From positions 1 through 64,000 of the forward strand of contig CAMOTI010000157.1 in assembly GCA_946625675.1 (NCBI GenBank): a DNA stretch of 64,000 nt, in the 5' to 3' direction. This stretch comes from an uncultured Prevotellaceae bacterium. Its GTDB lineage: Bacteria > Bacteroidota > Bacteroidia > Bacteroidales > Bacteroidaceae. Positions 52,329 through 62,189 of the stretch are shown here, one piece after another. The translations under genes were made by a program, and so were the position numbers. The notes below the pieces were generated by a model. The model made no database searches. It saw only the letters and a program-made list of their open reading frames with translations, and was not told where the DNA came from. The first letter of the stretch is position 1, and each line of letters starts with the position of its first letter.

Positions 52329-54389
52329 ATGATTAACAAGCAACTACTGACACCTGAGAGCATCGTCGTCATCGGCGGTTCCAACAACATCCACAAGCCG
52401 GGAGGATCGGTCGTGAGAAACCTCATCAACGGAGGATACAAGGGAGTCCTGCGAATCGTCAACCCCAAGGAGGACGAGGTGCAGGGAATCATGGTATTCC
52501 ACGACGCGAAAGAACTGCCGCCTACGGACCTCGCCATACTCGTCGTGGCCGCCAGACACTGCCCACCCTACGTGGAGTTCCTCGCCAAGGAGAAGCAGGT
52601 AAAGGCCTTCATCGTCATCTCTGCCGGATTCGGAGAAGAGACTCAGGAGGGAGCGGCTCTCGAGCAGCAGATGCTGGACAGCTGCGAGCGATACGGATGC
52701 GCGCTTATCGGGCCTAACTGCATCGGACTCCTCACCAGGACCCACCATTCCGTCTTCACCCGGCCCATACCCACGCTACATGCAAAAGGCGTGGACTTCA
52801 TCAGCGGTTCGGGAGCCACGGCTGTCTTCATTCTCGAGAGCGCCGTCACGAAAGGGCTGCCGTTCAATTCCGTCTGGTCTGTGGGCAACGGAAAGCAAAT
52901 CGGCATCGAGGCCGTGCTCGAGTATATGGACGAACATTTCGACCCGGAGCGGGATTCCATGGTCAAGTTGCTGTATATCGAAAATATCGCTGACCCCGAC
53001 AAACTCCTCTTCCACGCCACCTCACTCATCAGGAAAGGATGCCGCATCGCCGCCATCAAGGCGGGGTCGAGCGAGAGAGGGAGCCAGGCGGCGTCAAGCC
53101 ATACCGGAGCCATCGCGTCCAGCGACTCTGCCGTGGAGGCGCTGTTCAGAAAAGCGGGTATCGTAAGGTGCTTCTCAAGAGAAGAACTCACTACGGTTGG
53201 GTGTATTTTCACCCTGCCCAGATTCTCAGGAAAAAACTTCGCCATCGTCACCCATGCCGGAGGACCGGGCGTGATGCTCACCGACGCACTGTCGAAGGGA
53301 GGAATGAACGTGCCTAAACTCGACGGACAGCGTGCGGAAGAACTGAAGAAGCTTCTGCTGCCCGGTTCTTCTGTCGCCAACCCTATCGACATCCTGGCAA
53401 CCGGACAACCCGAGCATATGGAGGCCGCAATCGACTTCTGCGAAAACCAGTTCGACGAGGCAGACGCCATCATGGTCATCTTCGGAACTCCCGGGCTGGT
53501 CAAAGTGTATGAGGTGTACGACGTGCTACACCGGAAAATACAGGAATGTAAGAAGCCTATCTTCCCCATACTACCCAGCGTGAGCACGGCCGGACCGGAG
53601 GTGCAGGAATTCATGCAGAAGGGACATGTCAATTTCAGCGACGAGGTGACCCTGGCCACCGCACTCACGCAAATCATGCGGACTCCTGAGCCGGCTGAGC
53701 AGCACGTGGAAATCATGGGGGTGGACGTACCGCGCATCAGAAGAATCATTGACGGCATCGACCATGACGGATATATCGAGCCGAGCCTCGTGCATGAGCT
53801 GCTGGAAAGCGCGGGAATACCCACCGTGCCGGAATTTGTAGGCAGCAACAAGGAGGAAATCACAGAATTCGCAGAACAATGCGGATACCCGGTGGTGCTG
53901 AAAGTGGTGGGACCGGTCCATAAGAGCGACGTCGGAGGTGTGGCACTGAACATCCGCTCAAAGGGGGTGCTCGAGGCGGAATTCGAGCGCATGATGCAGA
54001 TTGAGGGCGCAACTGCCGTGATGGTGCAGAAAATGATCAAGGGGACGGAGCTGTTTATCGGTGCCAAGTACGAGCCCAGATTCGGCCATGTCGTACTGTG
54101 CGGACTCGGAGGCATTTTCGTCGAGGTGCTCAAGGACGTGTCGAGCGGACTGGCACCACTCTCCTATGCAGAGGCGGAAAGCATGATCAAGTCTCTCCGC
54201 GCCTACAAAATCCTGAAAGGCACAAGAGGACAAAAGGGCATCAACAGGAAGAAATATGCCGAAATCATCGTAAGGCTCAGCACACTTCTTCGCTTCGCCA
54301 CCGAAATCAAGGAAATGGACATCAATCCCCTACTCGCCGACGAGAATGATGTCATCGCCGTGGACGCCAGAATCTACGTCAAGAAATAA
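52329..54389 (+). CDS. ADP-forming acetate/acyl-CoA ligase
   Basis: This 686-residue protein fuses the two ACD subunits. A CoA-binding domain (about 5-130; SIVVIGGSNNIHKPGGSVVRN) is followed by a succinyl-CoA-ligase-like part with the phospho-His loop ASSHTGAIAS (about residue 256). A C-terminal ATP-grasp domain (about 475-686; GYPVVLKVVGPVHKSDVGGV, GLGGIFVEVLKDVS) completes it. It interconverts acyl-CoA + ADP + Pi and acid + CoA + ATP, giving energy conservation in fermentation. It is a single gene with its own -7 box. Confidence 0.92.
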   Translation: MINKQLLTPESIVVIGGSNNIHKPGGSVVRNLINGGYKGVLRIVNPKEDEVQGIMVFHDAKELPPTDLAILVVAARHCPPYVEFLAKEKQVKAFIVISAGFGEETQEGAALEQQMLDSCERYGCALIGPNCIGLLTRTHHSVFTRPIPTLHAKGVDFISGSGATAVFILESAVTKGLPFNSVWSVGNGKQIGIEAVLEYMDEHFDPERDSMVKLLYIENIADPDKLLFHATSLIRKGCRIAAIKAGSSERGSQAASSHTGAIASSDSAVEALFRKAGIVRCFSREELTTVGCIFTLPRFSGKNFAIVTHAGGPGVMLTDALSKGGMNVPKLDGQRAEELKKLLLPGSSVANPIDILATGQPEHMEAAIDFCENQFDEADAIMVIFGTPGLVKVYEVYDVLHRKIQECKKPIFPILPSVSTAGPEVQEFMQKGHVNFSDEVTLATALTQIMRTPEPAEQHVEIMGVDVPRIRRIIDGIDHDGYIEPSLVHELLESAGIPTVPEFVGSNKEEITEFAEQCGYPVVLKVVGPVHKSDVGGVALNIRSKGVLEAEFERMMQIEGATAVMVQKMIKGTELFIGAKYEPRFGHVVLCGLGGIFVEVLKDVSSGLAPLSYAEAESMIKSLRAYKILKGTRGQKGINRKKYAEIIVRLSTLLRFATEIKEMDINPLLADENDVIAVDARIYVKK

Positions 54390-54445
54390 CCTCTGGAATT
54401 TTTACAAATTTCTGAGAAAAACCATCTATGAAATCCGTAAAACAA

Positions 54446-55399
54446 TCAAATAAAATACAGATAAATAGCTGCAGCAGGAATAGCCATCAGCGCCGAGTCG
54501 AAGCGGTCCAGCCAGCCACCGTGCCCCGGCAGGATATTGCCGGAGTCTTTCACGCCCAGCTTGCGTTTCAGGCGTGACTCAACCAAGTCGCCCCATGTGC
54601 CAAACACGACTACGACCGCAGCCAGACCTGCCCACAACAAACGGTTCATCAACTCGCTACCGGAGTTCAGGTCCATACTGAAGGTGGCAAACACCTGTGA
54701 GGCAAGGATGGCAACCAAGCCACCACCGATTGTACCCTCCCATGATTTATTTGGAGAAATACTCGGGAAAAGACGGCGCTTGCCGAACTTCGAGCCAATC
54801 AAGTAAGCACCTGTGTCGCTGCACCATATAAACACAAATACGGAGAGATTCAGAATGACCACATAGGCGAGACCACCTTCCACACCGATAAACGCCATGA
54901 CGTTGAGCATCGACATCGGAACCGCGATATACAAGAAAGCCATGAAAGCGAAAGCCCAGTTCTCTATCTTACGGAAACCACCGAGATAGAGCTCCGAGAT
55001 AAGGAGGTACATGTTCGAGATGAGAACTGGGAAGAACGTGCCAAGTCCTAAGCCCGTCACATTCGTCTGGCAGTCGAAAACGGCAAAGAAGAAATACACG
55101 GACATCATCGTCGTGATAAACGTGTTCACCTGCAAATGAAGCTGGCTGTTCACAAGCGAGCAGAACTCCCAGACCATCAAACCTGTCAGGCCGCCGAACA
55201 AGACAACAAACGCTATCGGGTTCGTCAAGCATAGCACTATTACTGCCACAAAAACCACACCGGTGACGGTACGGGCCACTATCGACGAGAATGCGCCTTT
55301 CTTATGTGCTTCCTGCAGCGGTTCTAAAGGCTGAGGGTCGAGCACACCACCGTCAAGCGGATTGCTCGGTTTGAGTTCTTCTTTCTGAGTCTCCATCAA
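54446..55399 (-). CDS. cdsA: Phosphatidate cytidylyltransferase
   Basis: This 317-residue membrane protein makes CDP-diacylglycerol for phospholipid synthesis. The family signature is clear near the C-terminus: WCSDTGAYLIGSKFGKRRLF, SPNKSWEGTIGG and WGDLVESRLKRKLGVKDSG followed by LPGHGGWLDRFDS. The first 45 residues are a hydrophilic extension. The order rsfS - ftsH - cdsA on one strand is common in Bacteroidetes, but here a 131-nt spacer with a degenerate palindrome B lies between ftsH and cdsA. Confidence 0.95.
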   Translation of the reverse strand: MMETQKEELKPSNPLDGGVLDPQPLEPLQEAHKKGAFSSIVARTVTGVVFVAVIVLCLTNPIAFVVLFGGLTGLMVWEFCSLVNSQLHLQVNTFITTMMSVYFFFAVFDCQTNVTGLGLGTFFPVLISNMYLLISELYLGGFRKIENWAFAFMAFLYIAVPMSMLNVMAFIGVEGGLAYVVILNLSVFVFIWCSDTGAYLIGSKFGKRRLFPSISPNKSWEGTIGGGLVAILASQVFATFSMDLNSGSELMNRLLWAGLAAVVVVFGTWGDLVESRLKRKLGVKDSGNILPGHGGWLDRFDSALMAIPAAAIYLYFI

Positions 55400-55453
55400 T
55401 TTTTTTTGCTATGATTTGAATAAATCTGTTTCTGATATATTTCCAGAGCCTCG

Positions 55454-55484
55454 TGTAGCTGGGACTTACTTCATGTATGTCCGC
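55454..55484. repeat. Palindrome B, degenerate copy
   Basis: GTGTAGCTGGGACTTACTTC followed by ATGTATGTCCGC matches palindrome B at 47263 and 35163 with a few changes. No palindrome A is beside it. Confidence 0.6.
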
Positions 55485-55530
55485 AACCAGACTCTATTTA
55501 AAATTTCACTGTCACAAAGAACGATGTCTT

Positions 55531-58500
55531 TCAGTCATCCAGGGAGAAAGTGAGCTCGTCATCATCGTCCTCTTTCTTAAGGGCATCCTTCTTGGATTTC
55601 TCGCCTGACTCCGGAAGCACTTCGTCAAAGTCTATATCCCTGCGACGGCCTTCGCTCACGCCGATGTATTCGGTCTCATCATCGGATTCTGATTCTGGGA
55701 CGGAGATTTCCAACTCGTCATCACCGAAAAGCGATGGCTCCGGATTCTGTGTTTTTGGAGCTGCCGCTGATGTGACAACGGACTGTGAGGTCTGCTCCGT
55801 AATCTCGGTCTTGTCAGTTTCGGCAGTCTCTCCTGACTCTGCAGACGCTTCTGGCTCAGCCACCACTTCTGATTCTGCAGATTCTTCTGCTTCGGCCGAT
55901 ACTCCTGAATCAGAGGATTCTTCAGCTTCAACTGAAGAGTTTAAAATCGACTCAGCCTCTCCGTCTTCCGCAACATCATCCACGATTTCGATAACGTCGT
56001 CATCGTTATTGCGCAAGTCAAAGACGGGCTCTGACGGGGTTTCATCCGACGGGGAAGAGGCATCTGAAGGTTCTGACGGGGCAGCGGGCGTATCGTTCTC
56101 TACATCGTCTGCCACTGCCTCCTCTGCCTCTGGCTCCTCGTCTTCGTAAGGCGAAGAAGCAGGGACTTCATCTTCTGGCTCAAAAGGTTGCTCCGGTTCT
56201 TCAGACTTGGATGCACTTGACGAAGATGAATAGGACGAGGAGGACGACCAACTGTCAAATATCGGGTTGTAGTCGTCATTATCCGGTGTAGAGGAAACCG
56301 ACGCCCCACCCTGCTCTTTTGGAGCTGAGGAGGTGTCAGCGGCAGGACTTTGAGGCGTTTCCTCCAATTCATCCTCAGGGTGGTATAGCTGATTATCTTG
56401 TGTCTCAGAAGGATTCTGAGGCTCAGCGTCTTGAGGTACCTCGTTACTGATTCCGGCGGCTCCAGCCATACCGGCTGCTCCTACTGCCGCTCCGGCCGCA
56501 CCCATGCCTGCACCTGATCCTTCGGGAGGAATGGCACCACTCTGGGCGGCCTGCTGCTCCTGCAGACGGCGCTGCTTCTCCATCACGGCGGCTACGGCTT
56601 TCTGACGGATAAACTCGGCATTCTCGTCATTGTAGTCAGTACCATCACCATCGCCATCGCCATTCTCATTACCCAGGTTCTTGTTCAGCTCCATGATTTC
56701 GTCGGAGCGGGAACGCCACTGGCGAGGACCGAAGATATTCTCCAGGTCGGCTGGATAAATCACTTCTTTCTCGATGAGCACCTGGGCCAGTTGCTGCAAG
56801 CCACGGGAATGCTGCATCAGAACGCGCTTGGCGCGGTTGTACTCTCGCTCTATCAGTGACTTCACCTCTTCGTCGATCATCTGAGCCGTGCTCTCGCTGT
56901 AGGGCTTGGTGAACGAGTTCTCTGCGAAGTCGTAATAATTGACGTTAGGCATCTTCTCGCCCATGCCATAAATCGATATCATGCTGTAGACCATATTGGT
57001 CACGCGCTGCAAGTCGTTGCTTGCCCCTGTGCAGATATGGCCGGTGAACAGCTCCTCGGCGGCACGGCCACCGAGCAGACCGCAAATCTGGTCGAGCAGC
57101 TCTTCTTTTGTGGTCACAGGGCGCTCCTCTGGCATATACCAGTTGGCACCGAGTGCGTTGCCACGCGGAACGATGGTCACCTTCACCAATGGATTGGCAT
57201 GCTGGAGGAACCAGGAAATCGTAGCATGGCCAGCTTCATGAATGGCAATCGTACGCTTCTCCGACTCGGTCATCACCTTCGTCTTCTTCTCCAAGCCACC
57301 GAGCACACGGTCTACGGCATCGAGGAAACACTGTTTGTCCACCCAGTCTTGCTGACGACGGGCGGCTATCAGGGCGGCCTCGTTACATACGTTGGCGATG
57401 TCGGCGCCCGACAAGCCCGGAGTCTGACGGGCCAGCATCTCTACGTCTACCGACTCATCTATCTTGATGGGTTTCAGATGAACGTTGAATATCTGCTGAC
57501 GCTCCTTCAAATCGGGTAATTCTACGGTAATCTGACGGTCGAAACGGCCAGCGCGCAACAACGCCTTGTCAAGGATGTCAGCCCGGTTTGTGGCAGCCAT
57601 CACAATCACACCGGTGTTGGCACCAAAGCCGTCCATCTCCGTGAGAAGCTGGTTCAGCGTGCTCTCACGCTCATCGTTCGACTGGATGCTGGACTTGCCA
57701 CTGCGTGCACGGCCGATGGCATCAATTTCGTCGATAAACACGATGCTGGGGGCCTTGGACTTGGCCTGGTTGAACAAGTCGCGGACACGGCTTGCGCCGA
57801 CGCCCACAAACATCTCGACAAAGTCGGAGCCGGACAACGAGAAGAAGGCTACGTTGGCCTCGCCGGCAACGGCCTTGGCCAAGAGGGTCTTACCTGTGCC
57901 GGGAGGGCCTATCAGAAGGATTCCCTTCGGTATCTTACCGCCTAACTCTGTATATTTCTGTGGGTTGCGAAGAAAGTCCACAACCTCCTGCACTTCCTGC
58001 TTGGCGCCCTGAAGACCAGCCACATCCTTGAAGGTGATACGGTCCTGTTCGTTGCCGCCGCCCTCGAAGAGCTTGGCTTTCGACTTGCCGAACGAGAAGA
58101 CGCCGCCACCACCACCGCCGCCCATACGGCGCATGATGAACATCCAGAACAGGAAAATCAGCAGGAACGGGAACACAAACTGCATAAAGATGCTCCAAAA
58201 GCCGCCGCCGCCGTTCTCATACTTCACCTCGCCTTCGAACTTACCCTCGGCACGTTTGGCTGCTACATACTCCTCCAGCTTGTCCACCGTGGCGAAGTTA
58301 CACACCAGCACGGCTTTCGAACGGGCCTCCTTCGGAAGGATGGAGGCGGCGGGAACGATGCTGTCGGTCTTGAAGTCGAAATAAAGTTCCTGCTCGGTCT
58401 TGTCTACCTTGATGTTTGAGACATAACCGCTGTCCAGACATTCCTGAAACTTGGAATAAGTCACTTTCATCATCGACTCCTCATTGTTGGTCATGATGAA

Positions 58501-58590
58501 GAAGAACAGGAATGCCAACAGGGCTACATACACCCAAGTAAGATTGAACTTACTTTTACCATTGGTCGGTTTATTATTCTGAAGTGGCAT
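55531..58590 (-). CDS. ftsH: ATP-dependent zinc metalloprotease FtsH with long acidic C-terminal extension
   Basis: A 1019-residue FtsH. Transmembrane segments lie at about 17-35 and 133-152 around a periplasmic domain. The AAA domain has Walker A GPPGTGKT (about 225), Walker B FIDEID and the SRH region. The zinc site HEAGH lies near 449. Normal FtsH homology ends near residue 650. The last 360 residues are low in complexity: a Gly/Ala run ([20 protein letters not shown]), then Glu/Ser/Asp/Pro-rich repeats such as [10 protein letters not shown], ending [10 protein letters not shown]. Typical FtsH has 640-710 residues. It follows rsfS after 60 nt, probably in the same operon. Confidence 0.95.
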   Translation of the reverse strand: MPLQNNKPTNGKSKFNLTWVYVALLAFLFFFIMTNNEESMMKVTYSKFQECLDSGYVSNIKVDKTEQELYFDFKTDSIVPAASILPKEARSKAVLVCNFATVDKLEEYVAAKRAEGKFEGEVKYENGGGGFWSIFMQFVFPFLLIFLFWMFIMRRMGGGGGGGVFSFGKSKAKLFEGGGNEQDRITFKDVAGLQGAKQEVQEVVDFLRNPQKYTELGGKIPKGILLIGPPGTGKTLLAKAVAGEANVAFFSLSGSDFVEMFVGVGASRVRDLFNQAKSKAPSIVFIDEIDAIGRARSGKSSIQSNDERESTLNQLLTEMDGFGANTGVIVMAATNRADILDKALLRAGRFDRQITVELPDLKERQQIFNVHLKPIKIDESVDVEMLARQTPGLSGADIANVCNEAALIAARRQQDWVDKQCFLDAVDRVLGGLEKKTKVMTESEKRTIAIHEAGHATISWFLQHANPLVKVTIVPRGNALGANWYMPEERPVTTKEELLDQICGLLGGRAAEELFTGHICTGASNDLQRVTNMVYSMISIYGMGEKMPNVNYYDFAENSFTKPYSESTAQMIDEEVKSLIEREYNRAKRVLMQHSRGLQQLAQVLIEKEVIYPADLENIFGPRQWRSRSDEIMELNKNLGNENGDGDGDGTDYNDENAEFIRQKAVAAVMEKQRRLQEQQAAQSGAIPPEGSGAGMGAAGAAVGAAGMAGAAGISNEVPQDAEPQNPSETQDNQLYHPEDELEETPQSPAADTSSAPKEQGGASVSSTPDNDDYNPIFDSWSSSSSYSSSSSASKSEEPEQPFEPEDEVPASSPYEDEEPEAEEAVADDVENDTPAAPSEPSDASSPSDETPSEPVFDLRNNDDDVIEIVDDVAEDGEAESILNSSVEAEESSDSGVSAEAEESAESEVVAEPEASAESGETAETDKTEITEQTSQSVVTSAAAPKTQNPEPSLFGDDELEISVPESESDDETEYIGVSEGRRRDIDFDEVLPESGEKSKKDALKKEDDDDELTFSLDD

Positions 58591-58650
58591 CTTGATTTGG
58601 TCGTTTTCGATTGGTTATTGGTATGGATCTTTTTATGATAACTGGGAATG

Positions 58651-59031
58651 TCAGTCTAAATCTGGGATCTGCTCCACCTGGGCATCCTCCCACAAGTGGT
58701 CGATATCGTAGAACTGACGGGTCTCAGGAAGGAAAATATGCACCACAACGTCGGCATAGTCCATTGCCACCCATAGGCTGTTACGTAGGCCGTCAACGGC
58801 ATTGGGTTTCTCGCCTGTGTGCTTCTGAGCCATTTCGCGGACGGACTCGTATATTGCCGAGATATGACTCGGAGAATTGCCGTCGCAGATCACCAGATAC
58901 TGACATATCGTGTCGTCAATCTCTGTAAGGTCTGCCACGCTGATGTGATGTCCTTTCTTCTCCTGAATGCCTTCTACTATACTGGTTACTAATTGAGTTG
59001 CGGTCTTTTCTGTTGAGTTCTCGATTTTCAT
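58651..59031 (-). CDS. rsfS: Ribosome silencing factor RsfS
   Basis: This 126-residue Iojap/DUF143 protein binds ribosomal protein L14 and blocks subunit joining in starvation. Motifs ICDGNSPSHISAIYESV and WVAMDYADVVVHIFLPETR(Q)FY with LWEDA are typical. It begins at the ATG at 59031, 60 nt upstream of ftsH on the same strand. A -7 box TAACTTTG (minus strand, 59179-59172) gives a leader of about 135 nt. Confidence 0.95.
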   Translation of the reverse strand: MKIENSTEKTATQLVTSIVEGIQEKKGHHISVADLTEIDDTICQYLVICDGNSPSHISAIYESVREMAQKHTGEKPNAVDGLRNSLWVAMDYADVVVHIFLPETRQFYDIDHLWEDAQVEQIPDLD

Positions 59032-59171
59032 AAATTTTTGTGTAGTAATAAAATAACTTGATTCAATGCTCGGTTACAGGGGGATGTCTGTCTTGCCTGA
59101 CTTTTGTCTCGTCTTCATAAAAAAACGTAGCAACTTATTTCTCACGATTTCCTGCAAACACAAATAATTCG

Positions 59172-59179
59172 CAAAGTTA
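59172..59179 (-). promoter_or_regulatory. -7 box for rsfS-ftsH
   Basis: On the minus strand TAACTTTG. It lies between tRNA-Gln and rsfS. Confidence 0.45.
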
Positions 59180-59291
59180 GCAAAAAAAGATAAAACAATA
59201 AAAAGTAAATTAAAAAATAAAAGATGTATAAAGTTTTTTTAACAATAAAAAAAACTTCAAACATCTCATTTGACATTTGAAGTTTTGTTGT

Positions 59292-59362
59292 TGGGATACA
59301 AGGACTCGAACCTTGAATAACAGGACCAGAATCTGTTGTGTTGCCAATTACACCATATCCCA
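59292..59362 (-). tRNA. tRNA-Gln (anticodon CTG)
   Basis: On the minus strand a 71-nt cloverleaf begins TGGGATATGGTGTAATTGGC and ends GTCCTTGTATCCCA, with a 7-bp acceptor stem and the T-loop GTTCGAG. The anticodon loop TTCTGGT carries CTG (59329-59327). The 31-39 pair at the base of the anticodon loop is A-C rather than A-U. The CCA end is not encoded. This isoacceptor reads CAG; the usual TTG isoacceptor is not in the window. Confidence 0.92.
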
Positions 59363-59388
59363 AATTGGCTTTTTCTGAAAAGCGAGTG

Positions 59389-59420
59389 CAAAGTTAGAGC
59401 TTTATTTTCAAACTTCCAAA
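59389..59420 (-). promoter_or_regulatory. Promoter of tRNA-Gln
   Basis: On the minus strand TTTG (59420-59417), 20 nt, then TAACTTTG (59396-59389), about 27 nt before the tRNA. Confidence 0.7.
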
Positions 59421-59450
59421 AAAAATGAGACTTTTTTCAAAAAAAATCAT

Positions 59451-59458
59451 TAATTTTG
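59451..59458 (+). promoter_or_regulatory. -7 box for surE
   Basis: TAATTTTG overlaps the upstream TTG at 59456, so that codon cannot be the start of translation. The ATG at 59492 is preferred. Confidence 0.6.
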
Positions 59459-59491
59459 CAGAAAATTCATAAAAATCCAACTAAACCACGA

Positions 59492-60295
59492 ATGAAAGAA
59501 GCAAAAAAGCCATTAATTCTGCTATCAAACGACGACGGATTTGACGCGACTGGAATCGGGGCGCTCATCAAAATATTAAGGCCTGTAGGCGACATCATTG
59601 TCGTTGCGCCTGACGGAGGACGTTCCGGAAGCTCTTTGTCCATCACGGGGACCGTACCTGTCAAATATAATAAGGAATATGAGGAGGAAGGCGGGAAGGA
59701 GGAAGGCAACTCCGGAAGCCTGACTATCTACAGCTGCAGCGGAACTCCGTGCGACTGCGTCAAAATGGCGCTCGAGTTTCTCATGCCCAGAAAGCCGGAC
59801 ATCGTCATCGGAGGCATCAACCACGGTGACAACGCAGCAACGAACGCACACTACTCCGGCACGATCGGCATCGCCATCGAAGGAACGCTCAAGAGCATTC
59901 CATCGGTCGGATTCTCCAGCTGCGCGTTCAGCAACGAAGAGGACTTCCTCAGACTGGGCAAGCACATCAGCCAAATCGTCAAGAACGTGCTCAAGAACGG
60001 ACTTCCGGAAAAGGTGTTCCTCAACGTCAACTTCCCAGCCCACTTTCCCTTCAAGGGAACACGAATCTGCAGAATGGGGATGGGAGACTGGGTCGACGAG
60101 TGGATTGAGAGAGACCATCCGAGAGGAGGCAAGTATTTCTGGATTGCAGGCAGCTTCAAAAGTTTCGACGGTCACGACGAAACAACGGATATATGGGCTC
60201 TCAACAACGGATTCGTCGCCATCACACCCATCACGCTGGACTTCACGGCATACGAGTCATTCCAGTTCCTGAAGGACAACGGATTCGAGGGATAG
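59492..60295 (+). CDS. surE: 5'/3'-nucleotidase SurE
   Basis: This metal-dependent nucleotidase of stationary-phase survival is 267 residues from the ATG at 59492. Metal-binding and family motifs are present: LLSNDDGFDATGIGAL at the N-terminus, VVAPDGGRSGSS, GTPCDCVKMAL and GGINHGDNAATNAHYSGTIG. The loop at about 65-75 has an extra Glu/Gly-rich insert (KEYEEEGGKEEGNSG). In Bacteroides relatives surE lies next to lpxB; here lpxB is 2.3 kb away on the other strand. Confidence 0.93.
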   Translation: MKEAKKPLILLSNDDGFDATGIGALIKILRPVGDIIVVAPDGGRSGSSLSITGTVPVKYNKEYEEEGGKEEGNSGSLTIYSCSGTPCDCVKMALEFLMPRKPDIVIGGINHGDNAATNAHYSGTIGIAIEGTLKSIPSVGFSSCAFSNEEDFLRLGKHISQIVKNVLKNGLPEKVFLNVNFPAHFPFKGTRICRMGMGDWVDEWIERDHPRGGKYFWIAGSFKSFDGHDETTDIWALNNGFVAITPITLDFTAYESFQFLKDNGFEG

Positions 60296-60307
60296 ACTGA
60301 GGAATCG

Positions 60308-61309
60308 CTAAACCTCTGGCTGAGACTTGGCTGGCTTGCGAAGCGACAGGCTCACCAAGGAAAAGACGCCCAGCAGGGGTATTAAAGCGGTCTGCAACGT
60401 ATGGACAATCAGGACAAACGTCTCGGCATTCACCGAGGCCACGCCATACAACACAAAGATCGTCTTTACCGCAAAATGCCAAGGACCCATGCCGTTAGGG
60501 GTTGGCACTATCACAGCGATACTGCCTACAACGAAGGCCACCAATGCAGTCATCAAGCCTAAGTCCTTCGTGAAGTCAAAGCAGAAGAACGTGATGTAGA
60601 AATGAAGGAAATAGCTCACCCAGATACCCAGCGTGTAGGCGATGAAAAGCCATTTGCGCTGGACGGAACCAACCGAACGGATGCCGGCGATGATGTCATC
60701 GACAATCTTGCGGAAATGGACCACTGACGACAACTTCTTCCAGCCCCAATACAAGAAGAAGCCTGTGATAATCAGACAGACGGCGGTCACAACATAACCG
60801 GTCACAGTGAACTGCGAGAAGAAATGGCCCAGGTTCGTGCCGGTCTTGCTGAAAAAACTGGTGAACACACCCAGCTGGGAGATGAACACCAACGCCACAA
60901 CAACAAGGATCAGAAGACTGTCGATGATGCGCTCGGTCACAACCGTACCTAACGACTTGGCAAACGACACCTTGTCATAACGGCTCAACACACCACAACG
61001 GGTCACCTCGCCGATGCGTGGAATCAGAAGGCTCGAGGCATACGACAGGAACACGGCATGGACACATGTGCTTTTGCGAGGATGCTCCCCCAGTGGATCA
61101 AGACTTTGTTTCCAACGGAGGCCACGGAACACCTGGGCACTCACGCCGAACACCATCGACAGCAGCATGAATCCCCAATCCATCTCATGCTGAAGAATCG
61201 AATACATGCGGCTGAAGTCATATCCACGGTACATCCACCACAGGATTCCTGCGCCTAAAAGCACCGACAGGACCACATTTAAGGTATTTCTTACGCTTTT
61301 GTGAGCCAA
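60308..61309 (-). CDS. Flippase-like / LPG synthase membrane-domain protein
   Basis: This 333-residue protein has seven to eight transmembrane segments and belongs to the UPF0104 family, related to the membrane half of lysylphosphatidylglycerol synthase (AglD/MprF type). Motifs seen are FRGLRWKQSL, LIPRIGEVTRCGVLSRY, VVTERIIDSLLIL and PTPNGMGPWHFAVKTIF. The synthase domain is absent, so a lipid flippase role is the usual guess. It converges with surE with only 12 nt between stops. A -7 box TAACTTTG (minus, 61346-61339) lies upstream. Confidence 0.85.
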   Translation of the reverse strand: MAHKSVRNTLNVVLSVLLGAGILWWMYRGYDFSRMYSILQHEMDWGFMLLSMVFGVSAQVFRGLRWKQSLDPLGEHPRKSTCVHAVFLSYASSLLIPRIGEVTRCGVLSRYDKVSFAKSLGTVVTERIIDSLLILVVVALVFISQLGVFTSFFSKTGTNLGHFFSQFTVTGYVVTAVCLIITGFFLYWGWKKLSSVVHFRKIVDDIIAGIRSVGSVQRKWLFIAYTLGIWVSYFLHFYITFFCFDFTKDLGLMTALVAFVVGSIAVIVPTPNGMGPWHFAVKTIFVLYGVASVNAETFVLIVHTLQTALIPLLGVFSLVSLSLRKPAKSQPEV

Positions 61310-61406
61310 TTTCTTTTCGTTTTGAATAATTTTGCGTGCAAAGTTAGTGTAATTTCATGCTATAAAAAAATAAACGTACACATTTTTTTCTTTTTTAGAT
61401 ATTTTT

Positions 61407-62189
61407 ATGCAAGTCAAACCTAAAAAATTCCTCGGACAGCATTTCCTGACTGACTTGAACATTGCCAGCAGAATTGCTGACACGGTTGACGAAGTCAAGG
61501 ACATACCGGTGCTCGAAGTCGGGCCTGGCATGGGGGTGCTCACACAGTTCCTCATGAAAAAAAACAGGGAGCTGAAAGTGGTTGAAATAGACAGGGAGTC
61601 GGTGGACTTCCTCAAAAAAAACTTCACAGAGCTACAGGGAAAAATCATAGAGGAGGACTTCCTCAAGATGGACCTCAACAACACATTCGAAGGACAGCAG
61701 TTTGTGCTCACAGGGAACTACCCCTACAACATCTCCAGCCAGATTTTCTTCAAAATGCTGGAATACAAAGAATTGATTCCATGCTGCACGGGCATGATAC
61801 AAAAAGAGGTGGCAGAAAGGATGGCGGCGGCCCCCGGAAGCAAAGCATACGGAGTGCTGAGCATCCTCGTTCAGGCATGGTACGACGTGGAGTATCTGTT
61901 CACAGTCGACGAGCATGTGTTCAACCCGCCTCCAAAAGTCAAAAGCGCGGTCATCAGGCTCAAACGAAACGGGATGCAAAACCTGGGATGCGATGAAAGG
62001 CTGTTCAGGCGCATCGTCAAGACCGTCTTCACCATGAGGAGAAAGATGATGCGAAATGGTATGAAACAGATTGTCGGGGCAGACCACCCCATGCTGGCCG
62101 ACCCCATTTTCAACAAAAGGCCCGAGCAGCTCTCTATTCAGGATTTTGTGGAGCTGACGAATCGAGTTTCAGACGAACATCCATCATAA
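61407..62189 (+). CDS. rsmA: 16S rRNA dimethyladenosine transferase
   Basis: This 260-residue KsgA/RsmA enzyme dimethylates two adjacent adenosines (A1518/A1519 in E. coli numbering) near the 3' end of 16S rRNA. SAM-binding motif VLEVGPGMGVLTQFL lies near residue 35, the catalytic NYPYNISSQIFF near 108, and KKFLGQHFLTDLNIA at the N-terminus. It is diverged from the flippase-like gene. Its 3' end overlaps the convergent small gene 62134-62388 by 56 bp. Confidence 0.95.
   Translation: MQVKPKKFLGQHFLTDLNIASRIADTVDEVKDIPVLEVGPGMGVLTQFLMKKNRELKVVEIDRESVDFLKKNFTELQGKIIEEDFLKMDLNNTFEGQQFVLTGNYPYNISSQIFFKMLEYKELIPCCTGMIQKEVAERMAAAPGSKAYGVLSILVQAWYDVEYLFTVDEHVFNPPPKVKSAVIRLKRNGMQNLGCDERLFRRIVKTVFTMRRKMMRNGMKQIVGADHPMLADPIFNKRPEQLSIQDFVELTNRVSDEHPS

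Noticed and set aside
52643-54133. 496-codon minus-strand frame opposite the acyl-CoA synthetase
   Set aside because: It is Ser/Pro-rich with no domain, and the plus strand encodes an intact known enzyme.
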